Source of the DNA: Bacteroidaceae bacterium
GTDB lineage: Bacteria > Bacteroidota > Bacteroidia > Bacteroidales > Bacteroidaceae
DNA: 33,936 nt
NCBI GenBank assembly: GCA_017420875.1
Contig: JAFQNW010000039.1
Coordinates: 1 to 33,936, forward strand
Direction: 5' to 3'
Below are positions 1-7,842 of the stretch, one piece after another; position 1 is the stretch's first letter, and each line of letters starts with the position of its first letter. Below the pieces are notes generated by a model, which saw nothing but the letters and a program-made list of their open reading frames with translations, did not search any database and was not told where the DNA came from. Position numbers and translations under genes: made by a program.

Positions 1-81
1 CTCTCGAAAGCGGGTGCAAAATTAATGCTTTAAAACATATAAACCAAACTTTTCCAGCTCTTTTTTAAAGAATTTGTTGGT

Positions 82-148
82 TTTTCACCCTTCACACCCT
101 TCAGCCTTCACCGGTTTCATGAAGGGTGAAGGGTGTGAAGGGTGAAAA
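82..148. repeat. Imperfect long palindrome built of CACCCTTC units
   Basis: Two perfect 22-bp inverted arms (82-103 and 127-148) surround a 23-bp loop. Each arm is itself made of short CACCCTTC/GAAGGGTG repeats, and the loop carries further partial copies. No coding potential is seen. It could fold into a strong hairpin in either transcript, but no clean T run follows either arm, so I call it an intergenic repeat rather than a terminator. Confidence 0.75.
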
Positions 149-220
149 TACACCTTATTATATTATATATAGAAGGGAACCAATTTTATTAAGGCACCCC
201 GGGAATGACGACCTTTTTGA

Positions 221-303
221 AAAACGTCAGCACGTTTGAGGCAAAACGTCTTCACGTTTTAAAAAAACGCCTTGGTGTTTGCATGCAAACACCAAGGCGT
301 TTT
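221..303 (-). terminator. Composite repeat with 40-bp perfect palindrome; probable terminator of the minus-strand operon
   Basis: Positions 264-303 form a perfect 40-bp palindrome centred on GCATGC. Read on the minus strand, it is followed at once by seven T residues (267-261), the pattern of an intrinsic terminator, about 90 bases after the stop of the beta-propeller gene. Next to it are two short inverted units, AAAACGTCAGCACGTTT (221-237) and AAAACGTCTTCACGTTTT (243-260). The same three-part layout with identical internal spacing recurs at 30505-30584. Confidence 0.7.
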
Positions 304-390
304 CGTTCAATAGTCCTTCGCGATTGACCCATAAATATCGGATTAAAATTAATGCCGTAAATTTAAGAAAAACAGATTAAATCCGTAATC

Positions 391-1530
391 TCATTCCACC
401 TTTGACCTAAGTCGCATAATTACTCCATTATCATCCCCACACAACTGCGACGCTACATTCTTTAATTGCCCATATAGCTTACCAGCCTCCAATGCCTCCA
501 TCAACTTATCCACACTCAGGTAAAACACATTTGCACCCGACACATTAAATTCACCTTCCGGATAATCCTTATTGACATACTTCAATTCATAAACTTGCCC
601 ATCCTGTTTTTGTATTCCATAGTATTTCTGACGCAAGCCTTTCTCCTGAACAAAATCATAATCTAATTCAACACTAGACAAAAACATCCAGCCATTCGCT
701 TCCGAACCATACTTCAACAAAATTTCAGGATTTGTCTCCTTTATAAAAGGAGAGCGAACAAGCATCGGCTTCATACAGCCATCAGACGAAACTCGATAAA
801 TGGTATCATTCGAATGGTCAGCATATACAAAGCCCTCCACACTTTTCACAATCGGAGACAAATTCGCCTCAACCGCACGCATCACGCCATCCATTTCTTT
901 CATTATAATAGGACTTACAAACCGCTCCGTCGGAATAGAATCAAGCAAAACTCTTTCACCTGTTTGCTTATCCAAATAATAGCATAAAGAATAACGCCCG
1001 CTGATAGACTCATAAGCAGAACACGCAAAATATTTCTGATTTACATCCACCATTCCAGCAATCATAACCATCTCACCCTTTCGCCCTAAAGGGAACTTTC
1101 TCAAAAAATTCCCTTGCACATCATACACCATGATTACCCCATCCCAATGCCCCCAAGCAAATACCTCCTTTTTTTCTTCATCCATGCTCAAAGCACCTAT
1201 TCCCCGATATTCTTCAGGGCCAGGACCTTTTCGGTTAACACAATAAGACTTCTTTCCCGTTGCTATATCGAAAAACAACATATTTCCTGTCCTATTATCC
1301 ATAAAACCAACATACTCCTCCCCTACATACCAAGGTCTATTTGATGCAACCAGAAAAATAGAATCCGTTTCCAAGGGAACATATTCCACCTCCCAGAAAT
1401 CCTGTAGAAACACCTCTTTCTTTGGATAATCCCCTTTTAAGTCCAAAGTCAGCAATGTAGTCTCAGACTTTGGAGTACAAGCAAACAAACATATCAGTCC
1501 AATTGTTATCAAACCCCTAACACACTTCAT
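391..1530 (-). CDS. 6-bladed beta-propeller lipoprotein (BF3164-like)
   Basis: Predicted 379-residue secreted lipoprotein. It begins with a short basic n-region, a hydrophobic stretch and a lipobox ending LFAC, so it should be anchored to a membrane outside the cytoplasm. The body shows blade-like repeats typical of the Bacteroidota 6-bladed beta-propeller family, such as the stretch with VEYVPLETDSIF near the start, which is common in these proteins. The frame stays open further upstream, but I chose the ATG at 1530-1528: it has a GAGAGG-like site before it, places the signal peptide at the N-terminus and overlaps the upstream stop codon as ATGA. It is the last gene of the SPFH operon. The ligand is unknown; members are usually annotated only by fold. 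Confidence 0.72.
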   Translation of the reverse strand: MKCVRGLITIGLICLFACTPKSETTLLTLDLKGDYPKKEVFLQDFWEVEYVPLETDSIFLVASNRPWYVGEEYVGFMDNRTGNMLFFDIATGKKSYCVNRKGPGPEEYRGIGALSMDEEKKEVFAWGHWDGVIMVYDVQGNFLRKFPLGRKGEMVMIAGMVDVNQKYFACSAYESISGRYSLCYYLDKQTGERVLLDSIPTERFVSPIIMKEMDGVMRAVEANLSPIVKSVEGFVYADHSNDTIYRVSSDGCMKPMLVRSPFIKETNPEILLKYGSEANGWMFLSSVELDYDFVQEKGLRQKYYGIQKQDGQVYELKYVNKDYPEGEFNVSGANVFYLSVDKLMEALEAGKLYGQLKNVASQLCGDDNGVIMRLRSKVE

Positions 1531-2054
1531 TGCAAACCTCTCCCTATCCACCAAATTTTCAACGTATAAAACAACACCACCCCAAGCATCAGAATAACTG
1601 ATACCGGAATCAAAACAACTGCCGCATCCTCCGGCAAGCCAATAAAGCCAGCCGACATAGCCAACAATACCGACAACCAAATCAAGCCAAAAGATATGGT
1701 CATTATACGACACATACGACCTATCAGTCCTATTTGACGATAAAACACCTCCTGTTTCAATCGGATAGGCAAATTCACCAACTTACGGTTATAGGCAGCT
1801 GAAGCACAAACAGCCATCCCCACCAGCATGGTCACCGCCAACACCCAATACACACCTTTACCCGACCAAGCATCTACCTCCATTTCCGCATTAAAATGCG
1901 AAGGAACTATATCTGGCGACTTGCTATAAAGAATTCCTGTCAATATCAATAAACTCACAGCCATAGCTGCTGCTATCAGCTCCAGCAAACGATCCGATTT
2001 AGTAATCGGTTTTTTCTTTCGGTCTCTGCTTACATCCCAAAACTTATATTTCAT
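1527..2054 (-). CDS. DUF1648-domain integral membrane protein
   Basis: A 175-residue membrane protein with about four hydrophobic helices (roughly residues 25-45, 68-88, 112-135 and 142-165). After the first helix comes a short segment containing PSHFNAEMEVDAWSGK. This resembles the DUF1648 signature (His followed by an amphipathic stretch ending near Gly/Trp), found in SdpI-like and related bacterial membrane proteins. It overlaps both neighbours by four bases (ATGA), so translation is probably coupled to the small RHH regulator before it and the lipoprotein after it. The domain's role is poorly known; a part in membrane-stress or bacteriocin immunity would be a guess from SdpI only. Confidence 0.6.
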   Translation of the reverse strand: MKYKFWDVSRDRKKKPITKSDRLLELIAAAMAVSLLILTGILYSKSPDIVPSHFNAEMEVDAWSGKGVYWVLAVTMLVGMAVCASAAYNRKLVNLPIRLKQEVFYRQIGLIGRMCRIMTISFGLIWLSVLLAMSAGFIGLPEDAAVVLIPVSVILMLGVVLFYTLKIWWIGRGLQ

Positions 2055-2242
2055 GCTTCTTCCTCCGTGGATTTAGTCCGTTTCTTCTTCATTCTTCCGC
2101 TTTTCCGCAAGGCTTCCGCTATAATCCATTGTAGTTGGCCATTAGTGGAGCGAAACTCGTCCGCCGCCCACTTTTCAATGGCCTCCATGGTTTCCGCATC
2201 CACTCTCAGCACAAAGCTTTTTACTGCTTCCTTCTTTGCCAT
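2051..2242 (-). CDS. Small Arc-like ribbon-helix-helix DNA-binding protein
   Basis: A 63-residue protein with the Arc/MetJ ribbon-helix-helix pattern. A short strand (KSFVLRVD, about residues 8-15) should pair with a partner to form the DNA-contacting sheet. Helix A follows (about 17-30), then a turn and helix B (about 35-47), and a basic tail with many Lys and Arg residues. It should act as a dimer that docks side by side on tandem operators. It sits in the SPFH operon, overlapping the DUF1648 gene by ATGA. No toxin gene is adjacent, so it is more likely a local regulator than an antitoxin. The perfect tandem 11-bp repeat at 3202-3223 before the operon is its best candidate target. Confidence 0.72.
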   Translation of the reverse strand: MAKKEAVKSFVLRVDAETMEAIEKWAADEFRSTNGQLQWIIAEALRKSGRMKKKRTKSTEEEA

Positions 2243-2254
2243 AGCGAAGAAGGA

Positions 2255-3190
2255 TTAATGATTCAGCGTACCCGAATTAATAACCGGCTGAGCAGGCTCA
2301 TCCGCACAAAGCACAACGAGCAAATTGCTCACCATCGCAGCCTTCTTTTCCTCATCAAGTTCCACGATTTCTTCCACTGAAAGCTTATCGAGTGCCATCT
2401 TTACCATCGAAACAGCACCTTCAACAATCTTTTCACGAGCTGTAATAATCGCACTTGCCTGTTGACGACGAAGCATCACCGCTGCGATTTCAGGAGCATA
2501 TGCCAAATAATTGATTCTAGCTTCTACAATTTCCATACCCGCCATAGCAAGACGTTCATTCAGACGCATTTCCAATTGATCATTAATTTCATCACCTCCG
2601 CCACGAAGAGTCAGTTCATCAATATTCTGATCATTATCATCGTAAGCATATTCACCAGCAACCTGACGAAGAGCCGCATCACTTTGCACTCTAACGAAAG
2701 CCTCAAAAGCACTCATTCGGCCTGCCACAGTAGCTACACCATTTTTATTCGCCATGGTCTGTGCATCAATTTCAAACATCGCCTTATAAGTATCCTTCAA
2801 CTTCCAAACCAAGACCAAACCAATAAGAATCGGATTACCTATTTTATCATTCACCTTAATAGGTTCTACATCAAGATTACGGGCACGCATCGAAAGTTTT
2901 TTCTTTTCCATAAACGGATTCACCCAATAAAAACCGGTATCCTTGAAAGTCCCTTCATATTTACCAAAGAATACCATCACACGAGCTTCATTCGGCTCAT
3001 TAGAAAAATAGCCCGCCAACATTATAAAAAAAGCAAGAGTCAGCACGATTATTGGAACCAATACAACCATAGAGCCATTCGTTAACCAAACACATAACAC
3101 AGCCAAAGCCGGTATCACCAACAAGTTAATAAACAAGGCTAAAAAGCCATTCATCAACATTCCTTTGTAAACCTTTTCATTCGCTTTCAT
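2255..3190 (-). CDS. SPFH (stomatin/prohibitin/band 7) domain membrane protein
   Basis: A 311-residue protein. A hydrophobic N-terminal hairpin (about residues 12-62) anchors it. The SPFH/band 7 domain follows, with the typical run from NEARVMVFFGKYEGTFKDTG through RARNLDVEPIKVND and a later segment, RQVAGEYAYDD. The C-terminal third is rich in Ala and charged residues, with EMRLNERLAMAGMEIVEARI and a helical tail suited to ring or filament assembly. Such proteins organise membrane microdomains or scaffold proteases, but its exact partner here is unknown. It is the first gene of a four-gene operon, with 12 bases to the next gene. The tandem 11-bp repeat lies 11-33 bases upstream of its ATG, where a repressor would block transcription. 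Confidence 0.85.
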   Translation of the reverse strand: MKANEKVYKGMLMNGFLALFINLLVIPALAVLCVWLTNGSMVVLVPIIVLTLAFFIMLAGYFSNEPNEARVMVFFGKYEGTFKDTGFYWVNPFMEKKKLSMRARNLDVEPIKVNDKIGNPILIGLVLVWKLKDTYKAMFEIDAQTMANKNGVATVAGRMSAFEAFVRVQSDAALRQVAGEYAYDDNDQNIDELTLRGGGDEINDQLEMRLNERLAMAGMEIVEARINYLAYAPEIAAVMLRRQQASAIITAREKIVEGAVSMVKMALDKLSVEEIVELDEEKKAAMVSNLLVVLCADEPAQPVINSGTLNH

Positions 3191-3201
3191 AATTACTCTT
3201 T

Positions 3202-3223
3202 TTTTGATATCATTTTGATATCA
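3202..3223. promoter_or_regulatory. Tandem 11-bp repeat, candidate RHH operator before the SPFH operon
   Basis: TTTTGATATCA occurs twice in perfect tandem (3202-3212 and 3213-3223). Each copy contains the 8-bp palindrome TGATATCA. The palindromes are one helical turn apart, the usual spacing for dimers of ribbon-helix-helix repressors. The site lies just upstream of the SPFH gene, whose operon encodes such a protein. Autoregulation is inferred. Confidence 0.6.
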
Positions 3224-3286
3224 CAAAATAAGAGACTATTTTCAAGAAAAGCAATAGAATAAGATATGTTTTTCAGCAGAAATCAC

Positions 3287-3294
3287 TATCTTTG
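3287..3294 (+). promoter_or_regulatory. Bacteroidota -7 box before the helicase gene
   Basis: TATCTTTG matches the Bacteroidota sigma-ABfr -7 consensus TAnnTTTG and lies 21 bases before the ATG at 3315. I see no clear -33 TTTG element. Confidence 0.55.
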
Positions 3295-3314
3295 TATCCA
3301 CATTTGATTAAATC

Positions 3315-5315
3315 ATGCTGTTAGACACCCGTAATCCAGAATTTCAAGACGCACTGAATCTGATTCAGTATACTCGTCAGTCGGTTTTCTTAACCGGCAA
3401 AGCTGGCACGGGTAAATCGACTTTCCTTAAATACGTATGTGCCAACACCAAGAAAAAGCACATCGTATTGGCGCCAACCGGCATTGCAGCCATTAACGTA
3501 GGGGGAAGCACTTTACATAGTTTCTTTAAGCTACCCTTCTATCCATTGTTACCCGACGACCCTAACTTTAGCCTCAAAGGGGGTAAGTTGCATCGCTTCT
3601 TAAAGTACTCTTCAGAACATCGAAAACTGATTAAAGACATCGAACTAGTAATTATCGATGAGATATCTATGGTTCGCGCAGACATCATCGATTTTATAGA
3701 TAAGATATTAAGAGTTTATTCTCAAAACATGCGTGAGCCCTTCGGAGGCAAACAAATGTTATTTGTAGGGGACGTTTACCAGCTAGAGCCAGTCGTAAAA
3801 AGCGATGAACGAGAAATCATCAACCAATTCTACCCTACTCCTTATTTCTTTTCTGCACGCGTATTCAATGTGATGGAATTAGTTTCCATTGAATTAACTA
3901 AAGTATACCGGCAAGAAGATAAGGTATTTGTAAACGTGCTCAACCATATCCGAACCAACACAGCCGGCTCTGCCGACCTACAATTACTGAATACCCGCTA
4001 TAATACATCGATTGAAGAAAGCGAGAATGACATGTACATCACTTTAGCTACTCGCCGTGATGTGGTAAACCATATTAACGAACAAAAATTATCTGAATTA
4101 CCCGGAGAATCGGTCATTTTAAAAGGAGAGATTAAGGGCGAATTTCCGGAAAACAGTTTACCCACATTAATGGAGCTAGAGTTAAAGCCAGGTGCACAAA
4201 TCATTTTTATCAAGAATGATCCTGATAAGCGATGGGTTAATGGTACAATAGGTGTCATATCAGGCATTGACAATAATGACACCATCTATGTTATAACAGA
4301 AGACGGACAAGAATTTGACGTCAAGAAAGAACGTTGGGCAAATATTCACTATCGTTACAATGAGCAGGAGAAAAGAATTGAGGAAGAAGAATTAGGAGTT
4401 TTTGTCCAATATCCCATCCGGTTGGCTTGGGCTATCACCATTCATAAAAGTCAAGGATTAACTTTCAGTCGAGTAGTAATTGATTTCACTGGGGGTGTAT
4501 TCGCTGGAGGGCAAGCTTACGTCGCCTTGAGCCGTTGTACCTCACTTGATGGTATACAACTCAAAAAAGCCATTACTCGAAGTGACATTTTTGTACGTCC
4601 TGAAATCGTATCCTTTGCTCAACGCTTCAACAACCGGCAGGCCATCGAAAAAGCCTTGAAGCAAGCTCAAGCAGACATTCAATATAAAGAAGCCGTTGAG
4701 TCTTTTAATGAAGGCGACTTTGAAGGTTTTCTAGAACAGTTTTTTAAAGCCATCCATTCACGATACGACATTGAGAAACCTAACATAAAACGGTTCATCC
4801 GTCGAAAACTAGGTATCATCAATAAGCTGAAAGAAGAAAACCGCCTATTAAAAAAAAGGCTTCACGAGCAACAAAAGAATTTGGAGAAATATGCTCACGA
4901 GTATTATTTGATGGGCAATGAATGTATCACCCAGGCACACGATAGCCAAGCAGCATTAGCAAATTACAACAAAGCGATTGAACTAAATCCGAAGCATGTT
5001 GATGCATGGGTACGCAAAGGGGTTACGTTATACAACCTAAAAGATTATTACGAGGCTTCTATCTGTTTAAATGAAGCCGTTCGTTTAAGTCCCGTTTCTT
5101 TTAAAGCCATTTACAATCGCGGAAAAAACCGATTGGCTTTAAAAGATTTGGAAGGAGCCTTCGGAGATTTCGACCGAGCCATCAGCCTGAAGCCCGAGCA
5201 CCCCAAAAGCCATGAACTGATGGGGGATGTTTACATGCAGATGGGAAGAGAAGAAGAAGCCGCCTTGCAATGGGCCATTGCTGAAAGATTACGAGAAAAA
5301 AAGAACAAACGATAA
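3315..5315 (+). CDS. PIF1/RecD-like superfamily 1B helicase with C-terminal TPR repeats
   Basis: A 666-residue ATP-dependent helicase-like protein. The Walker A loop GKAGTGKS is at residues 28-35 and Walker B (IIDEISMV) at about 113-120. Late motifs include HKSQGLTF (about 378) and VALSRC (about 400), as in PIF1/RecD2-type 5'-3' helicases with a UvrD_C_2 fold. After about residue 440 the sequence becomes helical and charged (possible coiled coil around 495-520). It then carries about three TPR units (roughly 530-650), seen as repeats like ALANYNKAIELNPKHVDAW. TPRs suggest docking to a protein partner. The ATG sits just after a -7 box. Four bases separate its stop from the next gene, so the two are co-transcribed. 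Its DNA or RNA substrate is unknown. Confidence 0.85.
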   Translation: MLLDTRNPEFQDALNLIQYTRQSVFLTGKAGTGKSTFLKYVCANTKKKHIVLAPTGIAAINVGGSTLHSFFKLPFYPLLPDDPNFSLKGGKLHRFLKYSSEHRKLIKDIELVIIDEISMVRADIIDFIDKILRVYSQNMREPFGGKQMLFVGDVYQLEPVVKSDEREIINQFYPTPYFFSARVFNVMELVSIELTKVYRQEDKVFVNVLNHIRTNTAGSADLQLLNTRYNTSIEESENDMYITLATRRDVVNHINEQKLSELPGESVILKGEIKGEFPENSLPTLMELELKPGAQIIFIKNDPDKRWVNGTIGVISGIDNNDTIYVITEDGQEFDVKKERWANIHYRYNEQEKRIEEEELGVFVQYPIRLAWAITIHKSQGLTFSRVVIDFTGGVFAGGQAYVALSRCTSLDGIQLKKAITRSDIFVRPEIVSFAQRFNNRQAIEKALKQAQADIQYKEAVESFNEGDFEGFLEQFFKAIHSRYDIEKPNIKRFIRRKLGIINKLKEENRLLKKRLHEQQKNLEKYAHEYYLMGNECITQAHDSQAALANYNKAIELNPKHVDAWVRKGVTLYNLKDYYEASICLNEAVRLSPVSFKAIYNRGKNRLALKDLEGAFGDFDRAISLKPEHPKSHELMGDVYMQMGREEEAALQWAIAERLREKKNKR

Positions 5316-5319
5316 TTAT

Positions 5320-5931
5320 ATGCTGATTAAACTCTACGAAAAGAACAATAGCCAACGTGATTTAGACCAAATAGTCCAAACACTTGAAGATGGTGGTATC
5401 ATTATCTATCCTACAGATACAATGTATGCCATCGGTTGTCATGCCTTAAAAGAGCGAGCCATCGAACGTATATGCCGATTTAAAGGCATTGACCCTCGCA
5501 AGCATCATCTTTCAATCATTTGTTATGACTTAAGCAACATCAGCGAATATGCAAAAGTAGATAACAACACCTTCAAACTGATGAAGCGAAATTTACCTGG
5601 GGCTTTTACCTTTATCTTAAATACGGGTAGCAAACTTCCCAAAATATTCAAGAATCGTAAAGAAGTAGGCATTCGAATCCCCGACCATGCAGTTATCCGT
5701 GAAATATGCCGGCTTTTAGACGCCCCTATCCTTACCACCACCCTTCCGTTAGAGCATGGTGAAGAAATCGAATACATTACGACCCCCGAACTAATTGCAG
5801 AGAAATTCGGAAACGAAGCAGACATCATCATTGATGGAGGCATAGGAGGGATCGAACCATCTACTATCGTTAATTGCACAGAAGGCGAGGCCGAAATCAT
5901 CCGACAGGGAAAAGGCTGGCTAAAAGAATGA
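5320..5931 (+). CDS. TsaC/YciO/YrdC-family (Sua5-like) protein, putative L-threonylcarbamoyladenylate synthase
   Basis: A 203-residue cytoplasmic protein of the YrdC fold. True family members make threonylcarbamoyl-AMP from threonine, bicarbonate and ATP, the first step of t6A tRNA modification. Visible markers are the N-terminal block GGIIIYPTDTMYAIGC, then RICRFKGIDPRKHHLS (basic nucleotide-binding loop) and the later GGIGGIEPSTIVNC, matching the family's conserved ST(I/V)V region. Overall it looks like the YciO branch, whose activity is less certain. The frame is open further upstream inside the helicase gene; I chose the ATG at 5320 because the YrdC block then starts near the N-terminus. 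It ends in TGA, showing that TGA is a normal stop codon here. MscS follows after 41 bases. Confidence 0.82.
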   Translation: MLIKLYEKNNSQRDLDQIVQTLEDGGIIIYPTDTMYAIGCHALKERAIERICRFKGIDPRKHHLSIICYDLSNISEYAKVDNNTFKLMKRNLPGAFTFILNTGSKLPKIFKNRKEVGIRIPDHAVIREICRLLDAPILTTTLPLEHGEEIEYITTPELIAEKFGNEADIIIDGGIGGIEPSTIVNCTEGEAEIIRQGKGWLKE

Positions 5932-5972
5932 ACAACAAAAAACTATATTATTAACTTTTTAATTTAAGTATT

Positions 5973-6803
5973 ATGCTTTTAGCAATTACAAGTGAACAAA
6001 TCAACGAAGTCATCAACAAACTAATCGATGGAGGCATCAATTTAGGAGGAAAAATCCTAGGTGCCATTATTATTTACATCATCGGTAAATTTATCGTAAA
6101 CTGGGCCAACAAATTGTTTGCCAAGATGCTTAACAAACGTAAAGTTGAGCCTAGCATCCAAAGTTTCTTGAAAAGTATTGTCAACATTACCCTATTAGTT
6201 TTATTATTCTTAGCCGTAATAGGACAATTAGGAATTGAGTTGACCAGCTTTGCCGCTCTCCTTGCTTCTGCCGGTGTTGCTATCGGTATGGCCCTATCAG
6301 GTAACCTGTCAAACTTTGCCGGCGGTGTGATTATTCTTGTATTCCGCCCGTACAAAGTAGGCGATTACATCGAAGCATCTACTGGAGCTGCAGGAACAGT
6401 TTCGGACATCCAGATTTTCCACACTGTACTCACAACCCCAGACAATAAAGTCATCTTTGCCCCGAACGGTGCTATGAGTGGAGCTGTTGTCACAAATTAC
6501 AGTCGCAAAGATGTACGTCGTGTAGATTTTACTTTTGGAGTAGAATATGGAACAGACTTCGAACAGGCAAGAGCCATCTTGTTGGATATCATCAGCAAAG
6601 ATAACCGCATCCTACAAGAACCTGCTCCTTTTGTAGAGATGAGTGCTTTGGCAGACAGTAGTGTAAACATCACTGTACGCGTATGGGTTAAAGCAGCTGA
6701 TTATTGGGCTGTAAACTTTGATATGAACAAGAATGTATATGCTACTTTCAACGAACATGGTATCTCATTCCCATTCCCACAACTAACCGTTCATCAAGCA
6801 TAA
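5973..6803 (+). CDS. mscS: MscS-family small-conductance mechanosensitive channel
   Basis: A 276-residue inner-membrane channel that would open under osmotic downshift and release solutes. Three transmembrane helices are visible (about residues 25-45, 65-85 and 90-115). The third, pore-lining helix shows the Ala/Gly-rich pattern ASAGVAIGMALSG, followed by NLSNFAGGVIILVFRPYKVGDYIE, the hallmark junction into the beta domain. The soluble vestibule follows and the protein ends with HGISFPFPQLTVH, a typical MscS C-terminus. The length matches E. coli MscS (286 residues). It lies 41 bases after the TsaC/YciO gene and is followed by a strong bidirectional terminator. Confidence 0.92.
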   Translation: MLLAITSEQINEVINKLIDGGINLGGKILGAIIIYIIGKFIVNWANKLFAKMLNKRKVEPSIQSFLKSIVNITLLVLLFLAVIGQLGIELTSFAALLASAGVAIGMALSGNLSNFAGGVIILVFRPYKVGDYIEASTGAAGTVSDIQIFHTVLTTPDNKVIFAPNGAMSGAVVTNYSRKDVRRVDFTFGVEYGTDFEQARAILLDIISKDNRILQEPAPFVEMSALADSSVNITVRVWVKAADYWAVNFDMNKNVYATFNEHGISFPFPQLTVHQA

Positions 6804-6810
6804 AGAGCAA

Positions 6811-6849
6811 AACTAAAAAAGAGGAGCTTACCGCTCCTCTTTTTTAGTT
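6811..6849. terminator. Bidirectional intrinsic terminator
   Basis: A perfect 17-bp stem (6811-6827 with 6833-6849) and a 5-base loop. Its outer part is A-rich on the left and T-rich on the right, so it can stop transcripts from both sides. It separates the convergent mscS and radical SAM genes and overlaps the stop codon of the latter. Confidence 0.9.
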
Positions 6850-7767
6850 ATATTTTTTCCCTTGCCAAGCATTTCGTTCACGCATCCTTTTCTTTACTTT
6901 ATCCGTAAACTCGTGATTTTTTAGCCCCCAATCAGGAGCTATCAACAACTCCTTTGGAGATTGCGAGACAAAACGCTCCAACACAATATCCGGCCGCAGA
7001 TGTTCTACATAATCTATCACCAAATCGATGTATTCATCCGCCGAATATAGATGAAATTCTTCAGGAACTTCCTGATATTCAGCGGCCATACGGGTTCCCT
7101 TTATTAATTGTAATTGATGCAACTTTAAGGTAGTTAAAGGCAATGCAGACAACACTCCAGCCTGCTTAATCAAGCCTTCACGCGTTTCACTCGGCAAGCC
7201 TAAAATGACATGTGCTCCCACCCGAATACCACGAGCAGAAGTCTTCTCGATTGCTGCTTTTGCAACTTCGAAAGTATGTCCTCTATTTATACGCTTCAAT
7301 ATCGCATTGTCCGTACTTTCTACACCATATTCTACGATGAGAAAAGTCCGTTTATTCAACCCCTCCAAATAGTCCAACAACGTATCTGGCATACAATCTG
7401 GACGAGTACCAATCACTAGGCCTACCACATCAGGAACATTCAGAGCCTCTTCATACTTTTTTTTCAAATCCTCCAATTCGGCATATGTATTGGTATAGGC
7501 CTGAAAATATGCCAAGTATTTCATATCCGGATATTTTCGTGCAAAAAAACGTTTACCTTCTTCCAACTGTTCGGTAATACTTTTTTCCGTACGGCAATAG
7601 GCCGGATTAAATGTCTGATTATTGCAATATGTACATCCGCCATACCCAACTGTTCCATCCCTATTCGGACAAGTAAAACCGGCATTCAGTGATATTTTCT
7701 GAACTTTAAAAGGAAAACAAGTAGCCAAAAAGCCTGCAAGTTCGTTATATAATGATTCTTTATTCAT
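6844..7767 (-). CDS. YhcC-like (TIGR01212 family) radical SAM protein
   Basis: A 307-residue radical S-adenosylmethionine enzyme. The Fe-S binding segment is near the N-terminus: a Cys in GFTCPNRDG, then GGCTYCNNQTF, the unusually spaced cluster motif of the TIGR01212/YhcC family. Later blocks such as LAYFQAYTNTYA, GLVIGTRPDC and VEYGVESTDNAILKRINRGH are family hallmarks and belong to the radical SAM barrel. The C-terminal part includes LHQLQLIKGT. The reaction is not established. The frame is open upstream to 7857, but the ATG at 7767 puts the conserved block at the right distance and leaves room for a promoter between this gene and the divergent peptidase gene. Confidence 0.85.
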   Translation of the reverse strand: MNKESLYNELAGFLATCFPFKVQKISLNAGFTCPNRDGTVGYGGCTYCNNQTFNPAYCRTEKSITEQLEEGKRFFARKYPDMKYLAYFQAYTNTYAELEDLKKKYEEALNVPDVVGLVIGTRPDCMPDTLLDYLEGLNKRTFLIVEYGVESTDNAILKRINRGHTFEVAKAAIEKTSARGIRVGAHVILGLPSETREGLIKQAGVLSALPLTTLKLHQLQLIKGTRMAAEYQEVPEEFHLYSADEYIDLVIDYVEHLRPDIVLERFVSQSPKELLIAPDWGLKNHEFTDKVKKRMRERNAWQGKKYN

Positions 7768-7787
7768 AAATAATTGTTTCAATGCCA

Positions 7788-7795
7788 CAAAGATA
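7788..7795 (-). promoter_or_regulatory. Bacteroidota -7 box for the radical SAM gene
   Basis: On the minus strand this reads TATCTTTG, matching TAnnTTTG, 20 bases upstream of the ATG at 7767. A TTTG run lies further upstream on the same strand, but its spacing is shorter than the usual -33/-7 distance. Confidence 0.5.
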
Positions 7796-7817
7796 CGAAT
7801 TTTACAAACAAATGTTT

Positions 7818-7825
7818 TATCTTTG
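7818..7825 (+). promoter_or_regulatory. Bacteroidota -7 box for the S9 peptidase gene
   Basis: TATCTTTG matches TAnnTTTG and lies 17 bases before the ATG at 7843. It is divergent from the similar box at 7788-7795, so both genes are driven from this short interval. Confidence 0.5.
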
Positions 7826-7842
7826 CCAACAGATAAAATATA

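Larger units (their letters stand above)
1..390. other. Intergenic region with two palindromic elements, no gene
   Basis: I find no credible coding sequence here. The stretch holds the CACCCTTC palindrome (82-148), an AT-rich spacer, and a composite repeat with two short AAAACG...CGTTT units followed by a perfect 40-bp palindrome (221-303). The rest, up to the stop codon of the beta-propeller gene, is AT-rich with nothing I recognise. Confidence 0.6.

Noticed and set aside
221-303. Possible CRISPR array from repeated AAAACG...CGTTT units
   Set aside because: Units are short, imperfect and only 5 bp apart, without spacers of 30-40 bp or cas genes. They fit an intergenic palindromic repeat and terminator.
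2051-2242. Antitoxin of a toxin-antitoxin pair
   Set aside because: The neighbours are an SPFH protein and a multi-helix membrane protein rather than a small toxin, so local regulation fits better.
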